The notes beneath the pieces are model-generated. The model did no database searches and had not been told where the DNA came from. It was given only the letters and a program-made list of their open reading frames with translations. This document shows, in pieces, positions 7,911 to 16,427 of a stretch of DNA of 64,000 nucleotides (the stretch's first letter is position 1; each line of letters begins with the position of its first letter). The translations under genes and the position numbers were made by a program. The stretch comes from Paraburkholderia guartelaensis (lineage in GTDB: Bacteria; Pseudomonadota; Gammaproteobacteria; Burkholderiales; Burkholderiaceae). The stretch is from NCBI RefSeq assembly GCF_004353905.1, contig NZ_SMOD01000012.1, forward strand, positions 184,632-248,631, given 5' to 3'.

Positions 7911-8756
7911 TCAACCCAGCTCGAACGACGTCACACCAAACACGCGATCGAGCGCAATCGAGGGCGCGTTTTTCGTGTACATCCGCGCGGTTTCGAAGAC
8001 GCTCGTCATACCGTGCCGTTCTGCCAGCGCGACGGCCGCAGGGTTCGTTTCCGGCACGTCGAGCACGATCACCTCGCCGGGCATGCTTGCCGCCAGTGCG
8101 CGAAAGAGGCCCGTGGCGACGTCCGCATCGTCGGCGAAGAGCGGGCCGATCTTGCAGCCTGACTCGCAGCGTCGCACGACGCCATAGCCGGCGACGCGGC
8201 CCGCGTCGATGGTTGCGAGCGCAACGGCATCAGGCTGTGTGATCCAGGCGGAAACGAAACGCTCGCGGGCAGCGGGAAAACAGGCGCGGTCGTAGGCGAG
8301 CAACTGCTCGAACGGCACGTCTGCGGCTGGCACCACACACGCGCACCCGATGCCGCTCACGCGTCCCTGATAGCGGATGTTGCGGTACGCGAGCCGGAAT
8401 CCGGACTTCCCATAGTTCGCCTGTTGGGCAACGACGCCGTCGAGACCAATGTTCCGGTCTCCCAGGTAACGCATGCCGTGTTGCCAGATTCGTATGCCGA
8501 AGCCTTTGCCGCGAAATCCGGGTTTCACGATGTAGAGACCGATGAAGCCAAAGCTGTCGTCGTAGGCGACGGCGCAGAGGCATGCGACCGGCTCGCCGCG
8601 CCAAATGCCGACGAAGAAACCGCTTGGGTCCGCTTCCCTGAAGCAGCGCGGGTCATGCCACCCGGGGTTCCAGCCCTCTGCAGCCGCCCATTCGACCGAC
8701 ATGGCCACCTCGTCGGCCGACATGGTGCGCACGATGAAGTCGTCAGTTTGATCCAT
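7911..8756 (-). CDS. GNAT N-acetyltransferase with C-terminal YitH/HolE-type domain
   Basis: A 281-residue protein. The N-terminal GNAT domain carries the acetyl-CoA loop PGFRGKGFGIRIW near residues 78-90, preceded by the strand FGFIGLYIV. The C-terminal half (about 135-270) has the second GNAT-like fold seen in YitH/HolE proteins, with the DRACFPAARERFVSAWI and AGYGVVRRCESGCKIGPLFADD segments. The acceptor substrate is unknown. It is convergent with the AttH-like gene, five bases apart. No clear Shine-Dalgarno sequence precedes the ATG at 8756, so a start at residue 13 is possible. Confidence 0.82.
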   Translation of the reverse strand: MDQTDDFIVRTMSADEVAMSVEWAAAEGWNPGWHDPRCFREADPSGFFVGIWRGEPVACLCAVAYDDSFGFIGLYIVKPGFRGKGFGIRIWQHGMRYLGDRNIGLDGVVAQQANYGKSGFRLAYRNIRYQGRVSGIGCACVVPAADVPFEQLLAYDRACFPAARERFVSAWITQPDAVALATIDAGRVAGYGVVRRCESGCKIGPLFADDADVATGLFRALAASMPGEVIVLDVPETNPAAVALAERHGMTSVFETARMYTKNAPSIALDRVFGVTSFELG

Positions 8757-8824
8757 GATATCGGGGCTGCGGGTCCTATCGCTTGGTCACAGCGTAATGT
8801 CCGGCGTGACTAAAGACCAGTAAA

Positions 8825-8870
8825 GCATGCCGGCACCGTTATGGCAAACAGACTGCGTGTGCCGGTATGC
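8825..8870 (-). terminator. Stem-loop downstream of the OsmC gene
   Basis: The arms GCATGCCGGCAC (8825-8836) and GTGCCGGTATGC (8859-8870) pair over 12 bp with a single G-T wobble around a 22-base loop. The hairpin begins five bases after the OsmC stop codon and lies between it and the GNAT start. It has no T-run, so it is a candidate terminator or mRNA-stabilising structure only. Confidence 0.4.
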
Positions 8871-8875
8871 CTGCC

Positions 8876-9283
8876 TTATGCAATGCGCAACGTCGTGTCG
8901 ATGCGCGTGCCGCGCTTGATGAAGAGCGTGACTGGCGTCTTTTCGCAGATTTCGGCCAGGCGCGCGCGTTGCGCTTCTTCAAGCGGACCGTCGACTGCAA
9001 CGCCGCGGCGGATGTACTGGGTCCCGTCATGATCCGCGTGCAGGCTGACCTCGACGGCGATCTCGGCGGCTGGCCAGGTCTTGCGCTGCATGTACATGCG
9101 CAGCGTGGCGGCCGTGCAAGCGGCAAGCCCGGACAGCACGAACGCGAATGGCGCGGGGCCGCGATCCTGGCCGCCTTCATGCGGGCCTTCGTCGCCGGTC
9201 AGCGGGTGGCGGCCAGCCTCGATGGCGACGACGTAGTTGGGCGCGTCGGCGGCAAGGCGGGCGGTAGCGGAAGCGAGCGGCAT
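8876..9283 (-). CDS. OsmC/Ohr family protein
   Basis: This 135-residue protein begins MPLASATARLAADAPNYVV. The segment GPAPFAFVLSGLAACTAATLRMYM matches the OsmC signature in which a cysteine sits in the helix after a G-x-x-P-x-E/F-x-x-L-x-x-L-x-x-C pattern. C-terminal KTPVTLFIKRGTRIDTTL is also typical. OsmC proteins reduce organic peroxides with thiol cysteines; the second cysteine is ICEKTPV. The start at 9283 is chosen because AAGGA lies eight bases upstream. It lies 67 bases downstream of the CitE-like gene on the same strand and may be its distal operon member. Confidence 0.85.
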   Translation of the reverse strand: MPLASATARLAADAPNYVVAIEAGRHPLTGDEGPHEGGQDRGPAPFAFVLSGLAACTAATLRMYMQRKTWPAAEIAVEVSLHADHDGTQYIRRGVAVDGPLEEAQRARLAEICEKTPVTLFIKRGTRIDTTLRIA

Positions 9284-9350
9284 GGGTAATTCCTTGGAGT
9301 GGTGGTGCGATCTCGCGGGCGAGATCAGTTGAACGAGGGCGGCTGAACAG

Positions 9351-10160
9351 TCAGTCGAACTGCGCGACGATCGCCTTTGCCCGCTCAACTATAGGGCGAT
9401 CGACCAGCTTGCCGTCTACGGCGATCGCGCCCGCGCCGCTCTTCGCAACGGCGTCGAGCACGCGGCGTGCCCACGCACAGTCGGATTCGGTCGGCAAAAA
9501 ACCGCGGTTGACCGCGTCCACCTGGCGTGGATGGATGCAGAGCTTTGCGCCCATGCCAAACATTCGGGCGTGGCGCACGTCTTCCTCGAGTGCCGATTCG
9601 TTGCCAAGGTCGAGCGTCACACCGTCCACCGGGGCGGGCAGTCTCGCATGGCGAGACTCGATCACCAGTTGCGTGCGCACTGGATCCAGTGCCGAGCGGT
9701 CGTCGCCCATGCCGGCGTCGGAGCAAAAGTCGAATGAGCCGAACGCGAGGCGCGTGAGCCCGCCCACCGCCGCGATCTCGCGCAGCCTCACGACGGCATC
9801 GACCGTTTCGATCAACGCGTAGAGCGCTTGTGATTCGCGCAATGCAGCGCGAATGTGGGCGAGGTCGCTGGCGCGTTCGGCCTTCGGCAACATGACGCCA
9901 GCCACGCCCGGCAACGCCGCAAGGCGCAGGTCGTCGTCATGCCAGGGCGTTTGCACGCCGTTCACGCGCACCAGCACACGAGCATCGACGCCATGCCGTT
10001 CGAGCCAGTCATGCAGTGTGTCTCGTGCCAGCGCTTTCGCCTCGGGCAGCACCGCGTCTTCGAGATCGAGAATCACGCGGTCGGCGCCGCTCGCGAGCGC
10101 CTTGTCGAATCGCTCGGCGCGCTCGCCGGGCACGAAGAGATAACTGCTTGCCGCTTTCAT
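9351..10160 (-). CDS. CitE-like HpcH/HpaI aldolase, putative citramalyl-CoA lyase
   Basis: This 269-residue protein has the CitE signature: FVPGERAERFDKALASGAD, then VILDLEDAV (acidic metal/CoA site), LVRVNG, VMLPKAE, ALIETVDAV and LAFGSFDFCSDAGM. CitE-like proteins of this length that lack citrate lyase partners are acyl-CoA lyases such as malyl-CoA or citramalyl-CoA lyase. The neighbours are a class III CoA-transferase and a MaoC hydratase. In itaconate degradation a transferase (Ict), hydratase (Ich) and lyase (Ccl) convert itaconate to pyruvate and acetyl-CoA, so a Ccl role is proposed from context. It is the last core gene of the 9.2-kb minus-strand unit. Confidence 0.85.
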   Translation of the reverse strand: MKAASSYLFVPGERAERFDKALASGADRVILDLEDAVLPEAKALARDTLHDWLERHGVDARVLVRVNGVQTPWHDDDLRLAALPGVAGVMLPKAERASDLAHIRAALRESQALYALIETVDAVVRLREIAAVGGLTRLAFGSFDFCSDAGMGDDRSALDPVRTQLVIESRHARLPAPVDGVTLDLGNESALEEDVRHARMFGMGAKLCIHPRQVDAVNRGFLPTESDCAWARRVLDAVAKSGAGAIAVDGKLVDRPIVERAKAIVAQFD

Positions 10161-10220
10161 TGGGTGTCCTCTGCGCGGGCGCGGTCGTCCGTGAAGATCG
10201 TCCGCGCAACGGACGCGACT

Positions 10221-11006
10221 TCAGGTCGCGCGCCAGTCGCGCTGAAATGTTTCCAGATAACTGAAGCGCTCGGACGGGTGGATGCTGATCGCCGCTTCCA
10301 CGACCTCCTCGCGCCGGTTCAGATAGCGCCGGCAAATCCATAGGGCTGGCGAGCGGGCCTGCGTATTGAGCAGACGCGCCTGACCGGCTGTGACGAGCGT
10401 CGCGCGGATTTCCTGCTGTACCGCCGCGATCTGCTCGCCAAACTGCTGCTCGATCAGCGCGTAGATCGGCGTATGGGCATGTCCCTCGACTTCCACCGCA
10501 CGAAACGCCGGGTGAATGTAAATGTCGCTTACACAGATCGGATCGGTCTCGTTTTCGCTCCTGCGCACGCCTTCGAGATGCAGCCAGGTTTCGCCGTGAC
10601 TCGCGCGAAGCACCTTTGCGAGCGCGTCGTCCACCTCGACGAGATCGCTACGGAGTAGCGTCAATTCCGTGTCGGCCGTGTACTGGTGCAGGTCGTTCAG
10701 TTGGCGCATGACCTGCTGATAGCCGCTCACTGCCTCGCGAGCGAGCACGCGCGTGCCGACGCCCGGCTGCCGGTCGACGAGGCCCATCTGCACGAGTCGG
10801 CGCACCGCTTCGCGTACGGTGTGCCGGCTCGCGCCGAACTGTTCGCAGAGGTCGAATTCCGTGGGCAAAAACGCGCCCACGGCGTAGCGCCCGGTGCGGA
10901 TCTCGTTGATGAGCGTCTGCGCCAGTTGCAGATAACGCGGCTGCTGATTCAGCAAGGGTGTCATACGGTGAACCGGCCGGGCCGGAGGCAAAAGCAATTC
11001 TGTCAT
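10221..11006 (-). CDS. GntR family regulator with UTRA domain (HutC type)
   Basis: A 261-residue regulator. The N-terminal winged helix (about 25-90) contains LPTEFDLCEQFGASRHTVREAVRRLVQMGLVDRQPGVGT, a textbook GntR helix-turn-helix. The rest is a UTRA effector domain, with the AISIHPSERFSYLETF end. The ATG at 11006 overlaps the stop of the CoA-transferase gene (ATGA), which fixes the start and shows that the regulator is transcribed inside the operon. It probably senses a pathway acid or CoA ester and binds upstream of the operon; the 18621-18640 dyad is the best candidate site seen. Other targets cannot be excluded. Confidence 0.88.
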   Translation of the reverse strand: MTELLLPPARPVHRMTPLLNQQPRYLQLAQTLINEIRTGRYAVGAFLPTEFDLCEQFGASRHTVREAVRRLVQMGLVDRQPGVGTRVLAREAVSGYQQVMRQLNDLHQYTADTELTLLRSDLVEVDDALAKVLRASHGETWLHLEGVRRSENETDPICVSDIYIHPAFRAVEVEGHAHTPIYALIEQQFGEQIAAVQQEIRATLVTAGQARLLNTQARSPALWICRRYLNRREEVVEAAISIHPSERFSYLETFQRDWRAT

Positions 11007-12193
11007 TGCACCACAGCTTGCCGGCGTAGCCAAGCGATCGTATCGTCCTCGAAACCGGCCTCGCGCAGCACCTCATCGGTGTGCTCGCCCATGCGCGGCG
11101 CGGCGCGCGCGGGCAGGTCCTCATCGATCCGCACCGGCGAAGCCACACCCTTGATCGGCCCGTGCTCAGGGTGCTCGAATGCCACCACGCGCGCCTGCTC
11201 GGCCACGAACGGGTTCTCGAGCGCCTGCGCCACGTCGTACACGGGCGCGGCCGGCACCTTGCCCGCGAAGCGCTCCATCCACGTCGAGGTGTCGGCGCTC
11301 ATCAGCACGTCGTCCAGTTCGCGGCGCACGCGGTTGCGATGCTTCAACCGCGCCGCGTAGTTGCACAGTTCCGGGTCGTCGATCCATTCTGGCTTGCCGA
11401 CCACGTTAGCGAGCACGCCCCAGAACTTCTCCTTGTTGCACATGAGGAAAATCCAGCCGTCACGCGTGCGGTAGAGCTCGCTGGGTGTGAGCGACGGGTG
11501 GCTCGAACGCGGCTCGCGCTTCGTCATATGGCCGCCGTTGAGATACCAGGTCGCCACATAGGCGAGGTTGTGCAGTGCGACGTCAAAGAGGCTCACGTCC
11601 ACGTCGCGGCCGCGCCCGCTCTGGCGCGCCTCCACGATGCCCGCGAGCAGCGCCATCGCCGCTGTGGTGCCCGTCATCAAGTCGATGATCGAGAGGCCGA
11701 AACGCGCGGGCGGTCCGTCGGGCTCGCCGGTCAGCGAGAGGTAACCCGCTTCGGCCTGCATCAGATAGTCATAGCCCGGCCACGCCTTGCGCGACCCGGT
11801 GCGCCCATATGCGGAGAGATGTGCGCAGACGATGGCGGGATTGGCGCGCGAAAGGGCGGCGTAATCGAGCCCGAGGCTGGCGGGCAGATCGCCGCGCAGA
11901 TTGTCGAACACGGCGTCGGCCTTTTCTACAAGCTTGAGCAATACTTCCTTGCCCTCGCGGCTTTTGAGGTCCAGCGCCATGCTGCGCTTGTTGCGGTTGA
12001 ACGCCTCATAAAAATGGCTGTCGCCGGGGCCGAAATAGTGCGGGCCAACCGCACGGCCGACGTCGCCGCCGTCTTTCGCGTTTTCGATCTTGATCACGTC
12101 CGCGCCGAGATCGGCGAGATGCTGGGTGGCAAACGGGCCCGCGCCGTACTGCTCGACGGCAATGATGCGGAGTCCAGAAAGTGGCAGGCTCAT
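11003..12193 (-). CDS. CaiB/BaiF (class III) CoA-transferase, putative itaconate CoA-transferase
   Basis: A 396-residue class III CoA-transferase. It opens with LPLSGLRIIAVEQYGAGPFA and LADLGADVIKIE, contains NRNKRSMALDLKS, and carries the catalytic aspartate in SIIDLMTG (Asp171), which forms the acyl-enzyme anhydride in this family. Its length is normal. It moves CoA between an acyl donor and a free acid in the cytosol. Overlap with the acyl-CoA dehydrogenase gene upstream (4 bases) and the GntR gene downstream (4 bases) shows tight coupling. A CitE lyase, a MaoC hydratase and PrpD around it match the P. aeruginosa ict region. The acceptor (itaconate or mesaconate) is inferred from context only. 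Confidence 0.88.
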   Translation of the reverse strand: MSLPLSGLRIIAVEQYGAGPFATQHLADLGADVIKIENAKDGGDVGRAVGPHYFGPGDSHFYEAFNRNKRSMALDLKSREGKEVLLKLVEKADAVFDNLRGDLPASLGLDYAALSRANPAIVCAHLSAYGRTGSRKAWPGYDYLMQAEAGYLSLTGEPDGPPARFGLSIIDLMTGTTAAMALLAGIVEARQSGRGRDVDVSLFDVALHNLAYVATWYLNGGHMTKREPRSSHPSLTPSELYRTRDGWIFLMCNKEKFWGVLANVVGKPEWIDDPELCNYAARLKHRNRVRRELDDVLMSADTSTWMERFAGKVPAAPVYDVAQALENPFVAEQARVVAFEHPEHGPIKGVASPVRIDEDLPARAAPRMGEHTDEVLREAGFEDDTIAWLRRQAVVQ

Positions 12194-13362
12194 ACCGGGC
12201 TCCTTTCGATCAGCTGTTTGGCGATGATGATGCGCTGAAGTTCGTTCGTACCTTCTCCGATCACGAGCAATGGCGCGTCGCGATACAGGCGCTCGATATC
12301 GAATTCCTTCGAATAGCCGTACGCGCCGTGTATGCGCATGGCCTCCGTGCTGTTCTCCACGCCCGCTTCCGTAGCGAAATACTTCGCCATGCCGGCTTCC
12401 ATGTCGCAGCGTTCGCCGCGATCGTAGGCCTGCGCCGCCGCATCAACGAGCAGGCGCGCCGCGTGAACACGCGTGGCCATTTCGCCGAGCTTCAGTTGAA
12501 TCGCCTGATGCTCGCAGATTGGTTTGCCGAACGTCTTGCGCATCTGGCTGTACGCCACAGAAGCATCGAGCGCGGCCACCGCGATGCCAAGGCCGCGCGC
12601 GGCGACGTTGATGCGCCCCAGTTCGAGCCCGCCAAGTATTTGCTGGAGACCGCGGCCTGGCGCGCCACCGATCAGGCGATCGGCCGGTACGCGGTAGCCG
12701 TCGAAATTCAGTTCACAGGTGTCGATGCCCTTGTACCCGAGCTTTTCGAGCTTGCGGCTCACTTCGAAGCCCGGTCCTTTCTCGGCGATCAGCAGGCTCA
12801 TGCCTTTGTGTCGGGGCTGCGCGGCCGGGTCGGTTTTCACGAGCAGCACGAGGCAATTGCCGTAGAGGCTGTTCGTGATCCACGTCTTCGCGCCGTTCAC
12901 CACGTAGTGGTCGCCTTCGAGCCTGGCGGTCGTGCGGATCGCCTGCAAGTCGGTACCACAATCGGGCTCGGTGAGGCCAATGCCGCCGCGCAACTCGCCC
13001 GTGGCGAAACGCGGCAGGAAGTGCGCCTTTTGCTCTAGCGTGCCGTTGCGCTGCACCGTCATCGCCATGATCAGGTGCGAATTGACGATACCGCTCAGCG
13101 ACATCCACACTGCCGACATGCGCTCCACGATGCGCGCATAGGTTCGCGCAGAGAGACCGAGGCCGCCGTACTCGGGATCGATCAGGCAGCCGAACAAGCC
13201 CATTTCCTTCATTTGCTCGACAATCTCGGCCGGATATTCGTCGGCCTTTTCGAGCGCATGCACATAGGGCTTCACCTCGGTCTTGAGGAAACGGTCCAGC
13301 ATGTCGAGGATCAGCGTGTCGTCTTCACCGTGATCCAGCACGTTGTCTTCCACTTGAGACAT
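12190..13362 (-). CDS. Acyl-CoA dehydrogenase
   Basis: This 390-residue flavoenzyme has the standard three-domain ACAD layout. The FAD/substrate motif GIGLTEPDCGTDLQAIRTTA lies near 128-147, followed by KTWITNSLYGN. C-terminal features are HGAYGYSKEFDIERLYRDA and an IGEGTNELQR motif. The catalytic base in butyryl-type enzymes sits next to the IxEGTxE motif, here IGEGTNE. The substrate is unknown. In context it could oxidise a C4-C5 branched acyl-CoA such as methylsuccinyl-CoA. An acyl-CoA dehydrogenase gene also sits within the P. aeruginosa itaconate cluster. It overlaps the CoA-transferase gene by four bases. Confidence 0.9.
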   Translation of the reverse strand: MSQVEDNVLDHGEDDTLILDMLDRFLKTEVKPYVHALEKADEYPAEIVEQMKEMGLFGCLIDPEYGGLGLSARTYARIVERMSAVWMSLSGIVNSHLIMAMTVQRNGTLEQKAHFLPRFATGELRGGIGLTEPDCGTDLQAIRTTARLEGDHYVVNGAKTWITNSLYGNCLVLLVKTDPAAQPRHKGMSLLIAEKGPGFEVSRKLEKLGYKGIDTCELNFDGYRVPADRLIGGAPGRGLQQILGGLELGRINVAARGLGIAVAALDASVAYSQMRKTFGKPICEHQAIQLKLGEMATRVHAARLLVDAAAQAYDRGERCDMEAGMAKYFATEAGVENSTEAMRIHGAYGYSKEFDIERLYRDAPLLVIGEGTNELQRIIIAKQLIERSPV

Positions 13363-13404
13363 ATCACTTCTCCGAACTACGAATTGATCTGGTTTTGCGC
13401 TGTT

Positions 13405-14853
13405 TTAAACCGCTTCGCCAAGCACCGCGTGCCAGGCGCCGGGTGGCAGCGTGTCGAGTGCGAGCACGGTCTCGCGGATCTTCTCCACGCGAGCGCCCGG
13501 TAGCGCGCGGCACGCATTCGCACGATACTTCGCGACGATTTCCTCGTTGCTGAGCGGCCGGTCGGCGCTGCCGCGATGAACGGCCTCACGGTGCGAGAGC
13601 GTTTCGCCGCTCGTCAGCTCGAGGCATACCTCACCGGTGTAGTGGCGCGGAAATGTGCTGTCGGGATCGATTTCGTATTCGACCTTGGCCGCGAGAGCCA
13701 GCACCGCATCGTCGCGCAGCGCCGAGGGTTCCAGTTCGTCGAGCGTGAAGCGTCCCTTCACCAGCGCGCTCGCCGTGACATACGGCACGCTGAATTGCGC
13801 GTCGTACGCGTTGGCCGGACGGCGCTTGTTCGCCACCGGCTCGCATACGACCTTCACGACGCCTTCGGGCACCTTCACGCGAATGCGTCCAATTCGGTCG
13901 ATCAGTTCGGTCAGCCGATAACCGCGCCGTTGCCATTCATGATGCAGCGCGGAACCCGCGTCGGCGAATGCGTGCGTGAAATGGCACGCCGGAACGGGCT
14001 TGATGGCGACCTCCTCGATTTCCCATTTCTCGCCGAGCCCGGCGGTCGCGAGTGACAGATCGGCGTTGCCGCGCTGCTCGCCTAGATAGCTGGAAAAGAG
14101 GCCGAAGCGCCCTTCATAAGGCGCCGATGCGCCGACATATCCGCGCGACGCGAGCGCGGCCGCGGTAAAGGCTGATTGCGCTGCCCAGCCCGGATGCATG
14201 CGCTTGGTCCATGCGCCGTCCTGCAGGAACTCGAGGCTGCCGCTCGCCATGGAAAGCGCGATGCCTTGCGCCATCTGCGCCTGCTGGCGCGTGAGACCCA
14301 GCAAGCGCGCTGCCGCCAGCGCGCATCCGAAGATGCCGACCACGCCGGTCGGATGAAAGCCGACCTGATGGAAGCCGCTTTGCGCTACAGAGCCGATGCG
14401 CGTCGCGGCCTCCATACCTGCAATATAGGCGGCGAGCGTTTGCGCGCCGTCGAGCGGCCGTCCGTCCGTCACGCCAAATACGCAGGGCAGGAGGCTCGCT
14501 GTGGCGTGAATCACCCCGCGCGAATGGGTATCGTCAAAATCGAGGCCGTGCGCCAGTACGCCATTCATCACCATTGCGTCGCGCGCCGTGAGGGCGCGGC
14601 CATGGCCGATTACCGTCGCGTCACCCTTGCCGAGCACCGAGAGGCCGTCCATCGTTACGCATGCGAAATCGGTGGCGTGCGCGGCATACGCAAGACCGAT
14701 CGCGTCGAGCAGCAAGTGCTTGGCCCGCTCGCGCACGGCTTTGGGCACCGCCTCGAGCTTCAGCTCGAGCGCGAACTTCGCAAGCTCGCCCGAAATACCG
14801 CCCGCCACTGTGTCCGTTTTCTGATTGTCTTCGCGTAGAAGCTGTGGGCTCAT
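13405..14853 (-). CDS. MmgE/PrpD family protein
   Basis: A 482-residue protein of the 2-methylcitrate dehydratase (PrpD)/MmgE family. Support comes from AKHLLLDAIGLAYAAH near the N-terminus, NGVLAHGLDFDDTH near 95-108, the GFHPTGVVGIFGCALAAARLLGL segment, GWAAQSAFTAAALASRGYVG and the second-domain KPVPACHFTHAFADA. Family members dehydrate methylcitrate or isomerise small tricarboxylates (cis-aconitate decarboxylase is a distant relative). In this cluster a role on a C5 dicarboxylate or its precursor is likely. The gene lies 42 bases upstream of the acyl-CoA dehydrogenase. The substrate cannot be read from sequence. Confidence 0.88.
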   Translation of the reverse strand: MSPQLLREDNQKTDTVAGGISGELAKFALELKLEAVPKAVRERAKHLLLDAIGLAYAAHATDFACVTMDGLSVLGKGDATVIGHGRALTARDAMVMNGVLAHGLDFDDTHSRGVIHATASLLPCVFGVTDGRPLDGAQTLAAYIAGMEAATRIGSVAQSGFHQVGFHPTGVVGIFGCALAAARLLGLTRQQAQMAQGIALSMASGSLEFLQDGAWTKRMHPGWAAQSAFTAAALASRGYVGASAPYEGRFGLFSSYLGEQRGNADLSLATAGLGEKWEIEEVAIKPVPACHFTHAFADAGSALHHEWQRRGYRLTELIDRIGRIRVKVPEGVVKVVCEPVANKRRPANAYDAQFSVPYVTASALVKGRFTLDELEPSALRDDAVLALAAKVEYEIDPDSTFPRHYTGEVCLELTSGETLSHREAVHRGSADRPLSNEEIVAKYRANACRALPGARVEKIRETVLALDTLPPGAWHAVLGEAV

Positions 14854-14904
14854 GTCATCTCCTGTGTCTGCGCCGGCCGCGGTCGCGCCGCCGGCTAGGT
14901 GAGT

Positions 14905-16296
14905 TCAGCGGTCAGCATGTGCCGCGGCGGCCATGCCCGTGACGTCCTCTTCGACCACCGTGCCGATATCTTCGAGCGACTGGCCGCTGGTCTCCACACG
15001 CAGCACCAGCAGTGCGACGATCAGGAGACTCAGGATGCCGATCACCATGGCGAGTACGCCCGAGACGCCGAAATTCTGGAACAGCGCGACTGCCGCGTAG
15101 GGCGTGCTCATCGAAGCGGCACGGCCGCATACGCCGGCGAAACCCGTGCCGCGCAGGCGGAACGCCGTTGGGAACAACTCGGGGATATAGCCGTAGAGGC
15201 CCAGCGTCACGAAGGTGTAGATCGACGTGACGAGCGCGAAGCCCGTGACCGAGATCGCAACTGGATCACGCATCTGCGGATAAATGAAGCCGAGAACGAT
15301 GGTGGCGAGCGAGAACACGATCAGCCCGCGTTGCCGGCCAAGGCGATCTCCGAGCAGATAGCCGACCAACGCACCGCCCGGCGCGCCGAACGCCATGAGC
15401 GTGACGAAGCCGAGCGATTGCACGACTGTCAGGCCCTGTTTGACGAAAAACGTGGGCAACCACGCAACGAAGCCATACACCGAAACGTTGACCGCCACGC
15501 ACACCAGCGCCGCAACCAGCGTGCGGCCGATCACCGGGCGCGAGAACAGCACCGAAAGCGGCAACTGGCGCGGCGTGACGGGCTGTGTGCCCAGCACGGG
15601 TGGTAGCTTGCCGGTTTCGCGTTCCACTTGCGCCTCGATTTCAGCGAGTGTGGCCTCAGCTTCGGCCGTGCGTCCCACCGATTCGAGCCAGCGCGGGGAC
15701 TCCGGCATGCGTTTGCGCATGATCCAGATGACGAGCGCACCCGCGCCTGCGATAGCGAACATCCAGCGCCAGCCGAGGTGCGGAATCACCAGATAGCCCA
15801 CGCTTGTGGCGATCAGCAGGCCGGAGTTGATCACGAGGCCCATGAGGGATATCCAGCGGCCGCGAAACGCTGGCGGTACGAATTCGCACAGCGTGCCCGC
15901 GGCAACGACGAGTTCAGCGCCGAGTCCGAGGCCCATCAGGAAGCGCAGCACGATCAGCGTTTCGATGTTCGGGGCAAAGCACGCGAACAGCGACGCAACG
16001 CCGAATACGGCCAGATTGATCTGATACGATGCGCGGCGGCCGAAGCGGTCGCCCACCCACCCGGCGAGCGCCGAACCGATGAGCATGCCAAAGAATGTCG
16101 CCGAAATGAACGCGGCGTTGGTCGCGAGCGTAGAGAAACCCGACTTCACCATGGCGGCGAGCACGCCCGCCGCAAGATAGACGTCAAAGGCGTCGAGCAC
16201 GGCGCCGCCGCTGATCAGCCCGAGAATTCTCCAGTGAAAGCGCGCGAGCGGCAGCCGGTCTAGCCGGGCGCCAGCGTTGACGGACGAAGCGTTCAT
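14905..16296 (-). CDS. MFS transporter, aromatic/organic-acid:H+ symporter type
   Basis: A 463-residue, 12-helix major facilitator. The loop 2-3 motif GWVGDRFGRRASYQ, PESPRWLESVGR after helix 6 and the late PELFPTAFRLRGTGFA motif identify the sugar/organic-acid porter branch. The start at 16296 (MNASSVNAG) has GGAG nine bases upstream. It lies 51 bases ahead of the MmgE/PrpD gene in the same direction and probably imports the substrate of the cluster. In P. aeruginosa a TRAP-type dicarboxylate system stands in the comparable place, so this would be a transporter swap. Specificity is unproven. Confidence 0.87.
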   Translation of the reverse strand: MNASSVNAGARLDRLPLARFHWRILGLISGGAVLDAFDVYLAAGVLAAMVKSGFSTLATNAAFISATFFGMLIGSALAGWVGDRFGRRASYQINLAVFGVASLFACFAPNIETLIVLRFLMGLGLGAELVVAAGTLCEFVPPAFRGRWISLMGLVINSGLLIATSVGYLVIPHLGWRWMFAIAGAGALVIWIMRKRMPESPRWLESVGRTAEAEATLAEIEAQVERETGKLPPVLGTQPVTPRQLPLSVLFSRPVIGRTLVAALVCVAVNVSVYGFVAWLPTFFVKQGLTVVQSLGFVTLMAFGAPGGALVGYLLGDRLGRQRGLIVFSLATIVLGFIYPQMRDPVAISVTGFALVTSIYTFVTLGLYGYIPELFPTAFRLRGTGFAGVCGRAASMSTPYAAVALFQNFGVSGVLAMVIGILSLLIVALLVLRVETSGQSLEDIGTVVEEDVTGMAAAAHADR

Positions 16297-16427
16297 GCGA
16301 TTGTCTCCGGAACGATGCGGCATCCGCCAGTCTGGGCCGGCGTGATGCGATGCCAAATGGCACTACACGATTAGTTATCCTGTATGTTTCTTCACTACCG
16401 AATTCACTTCCGGTTTGCGGGACTGAT

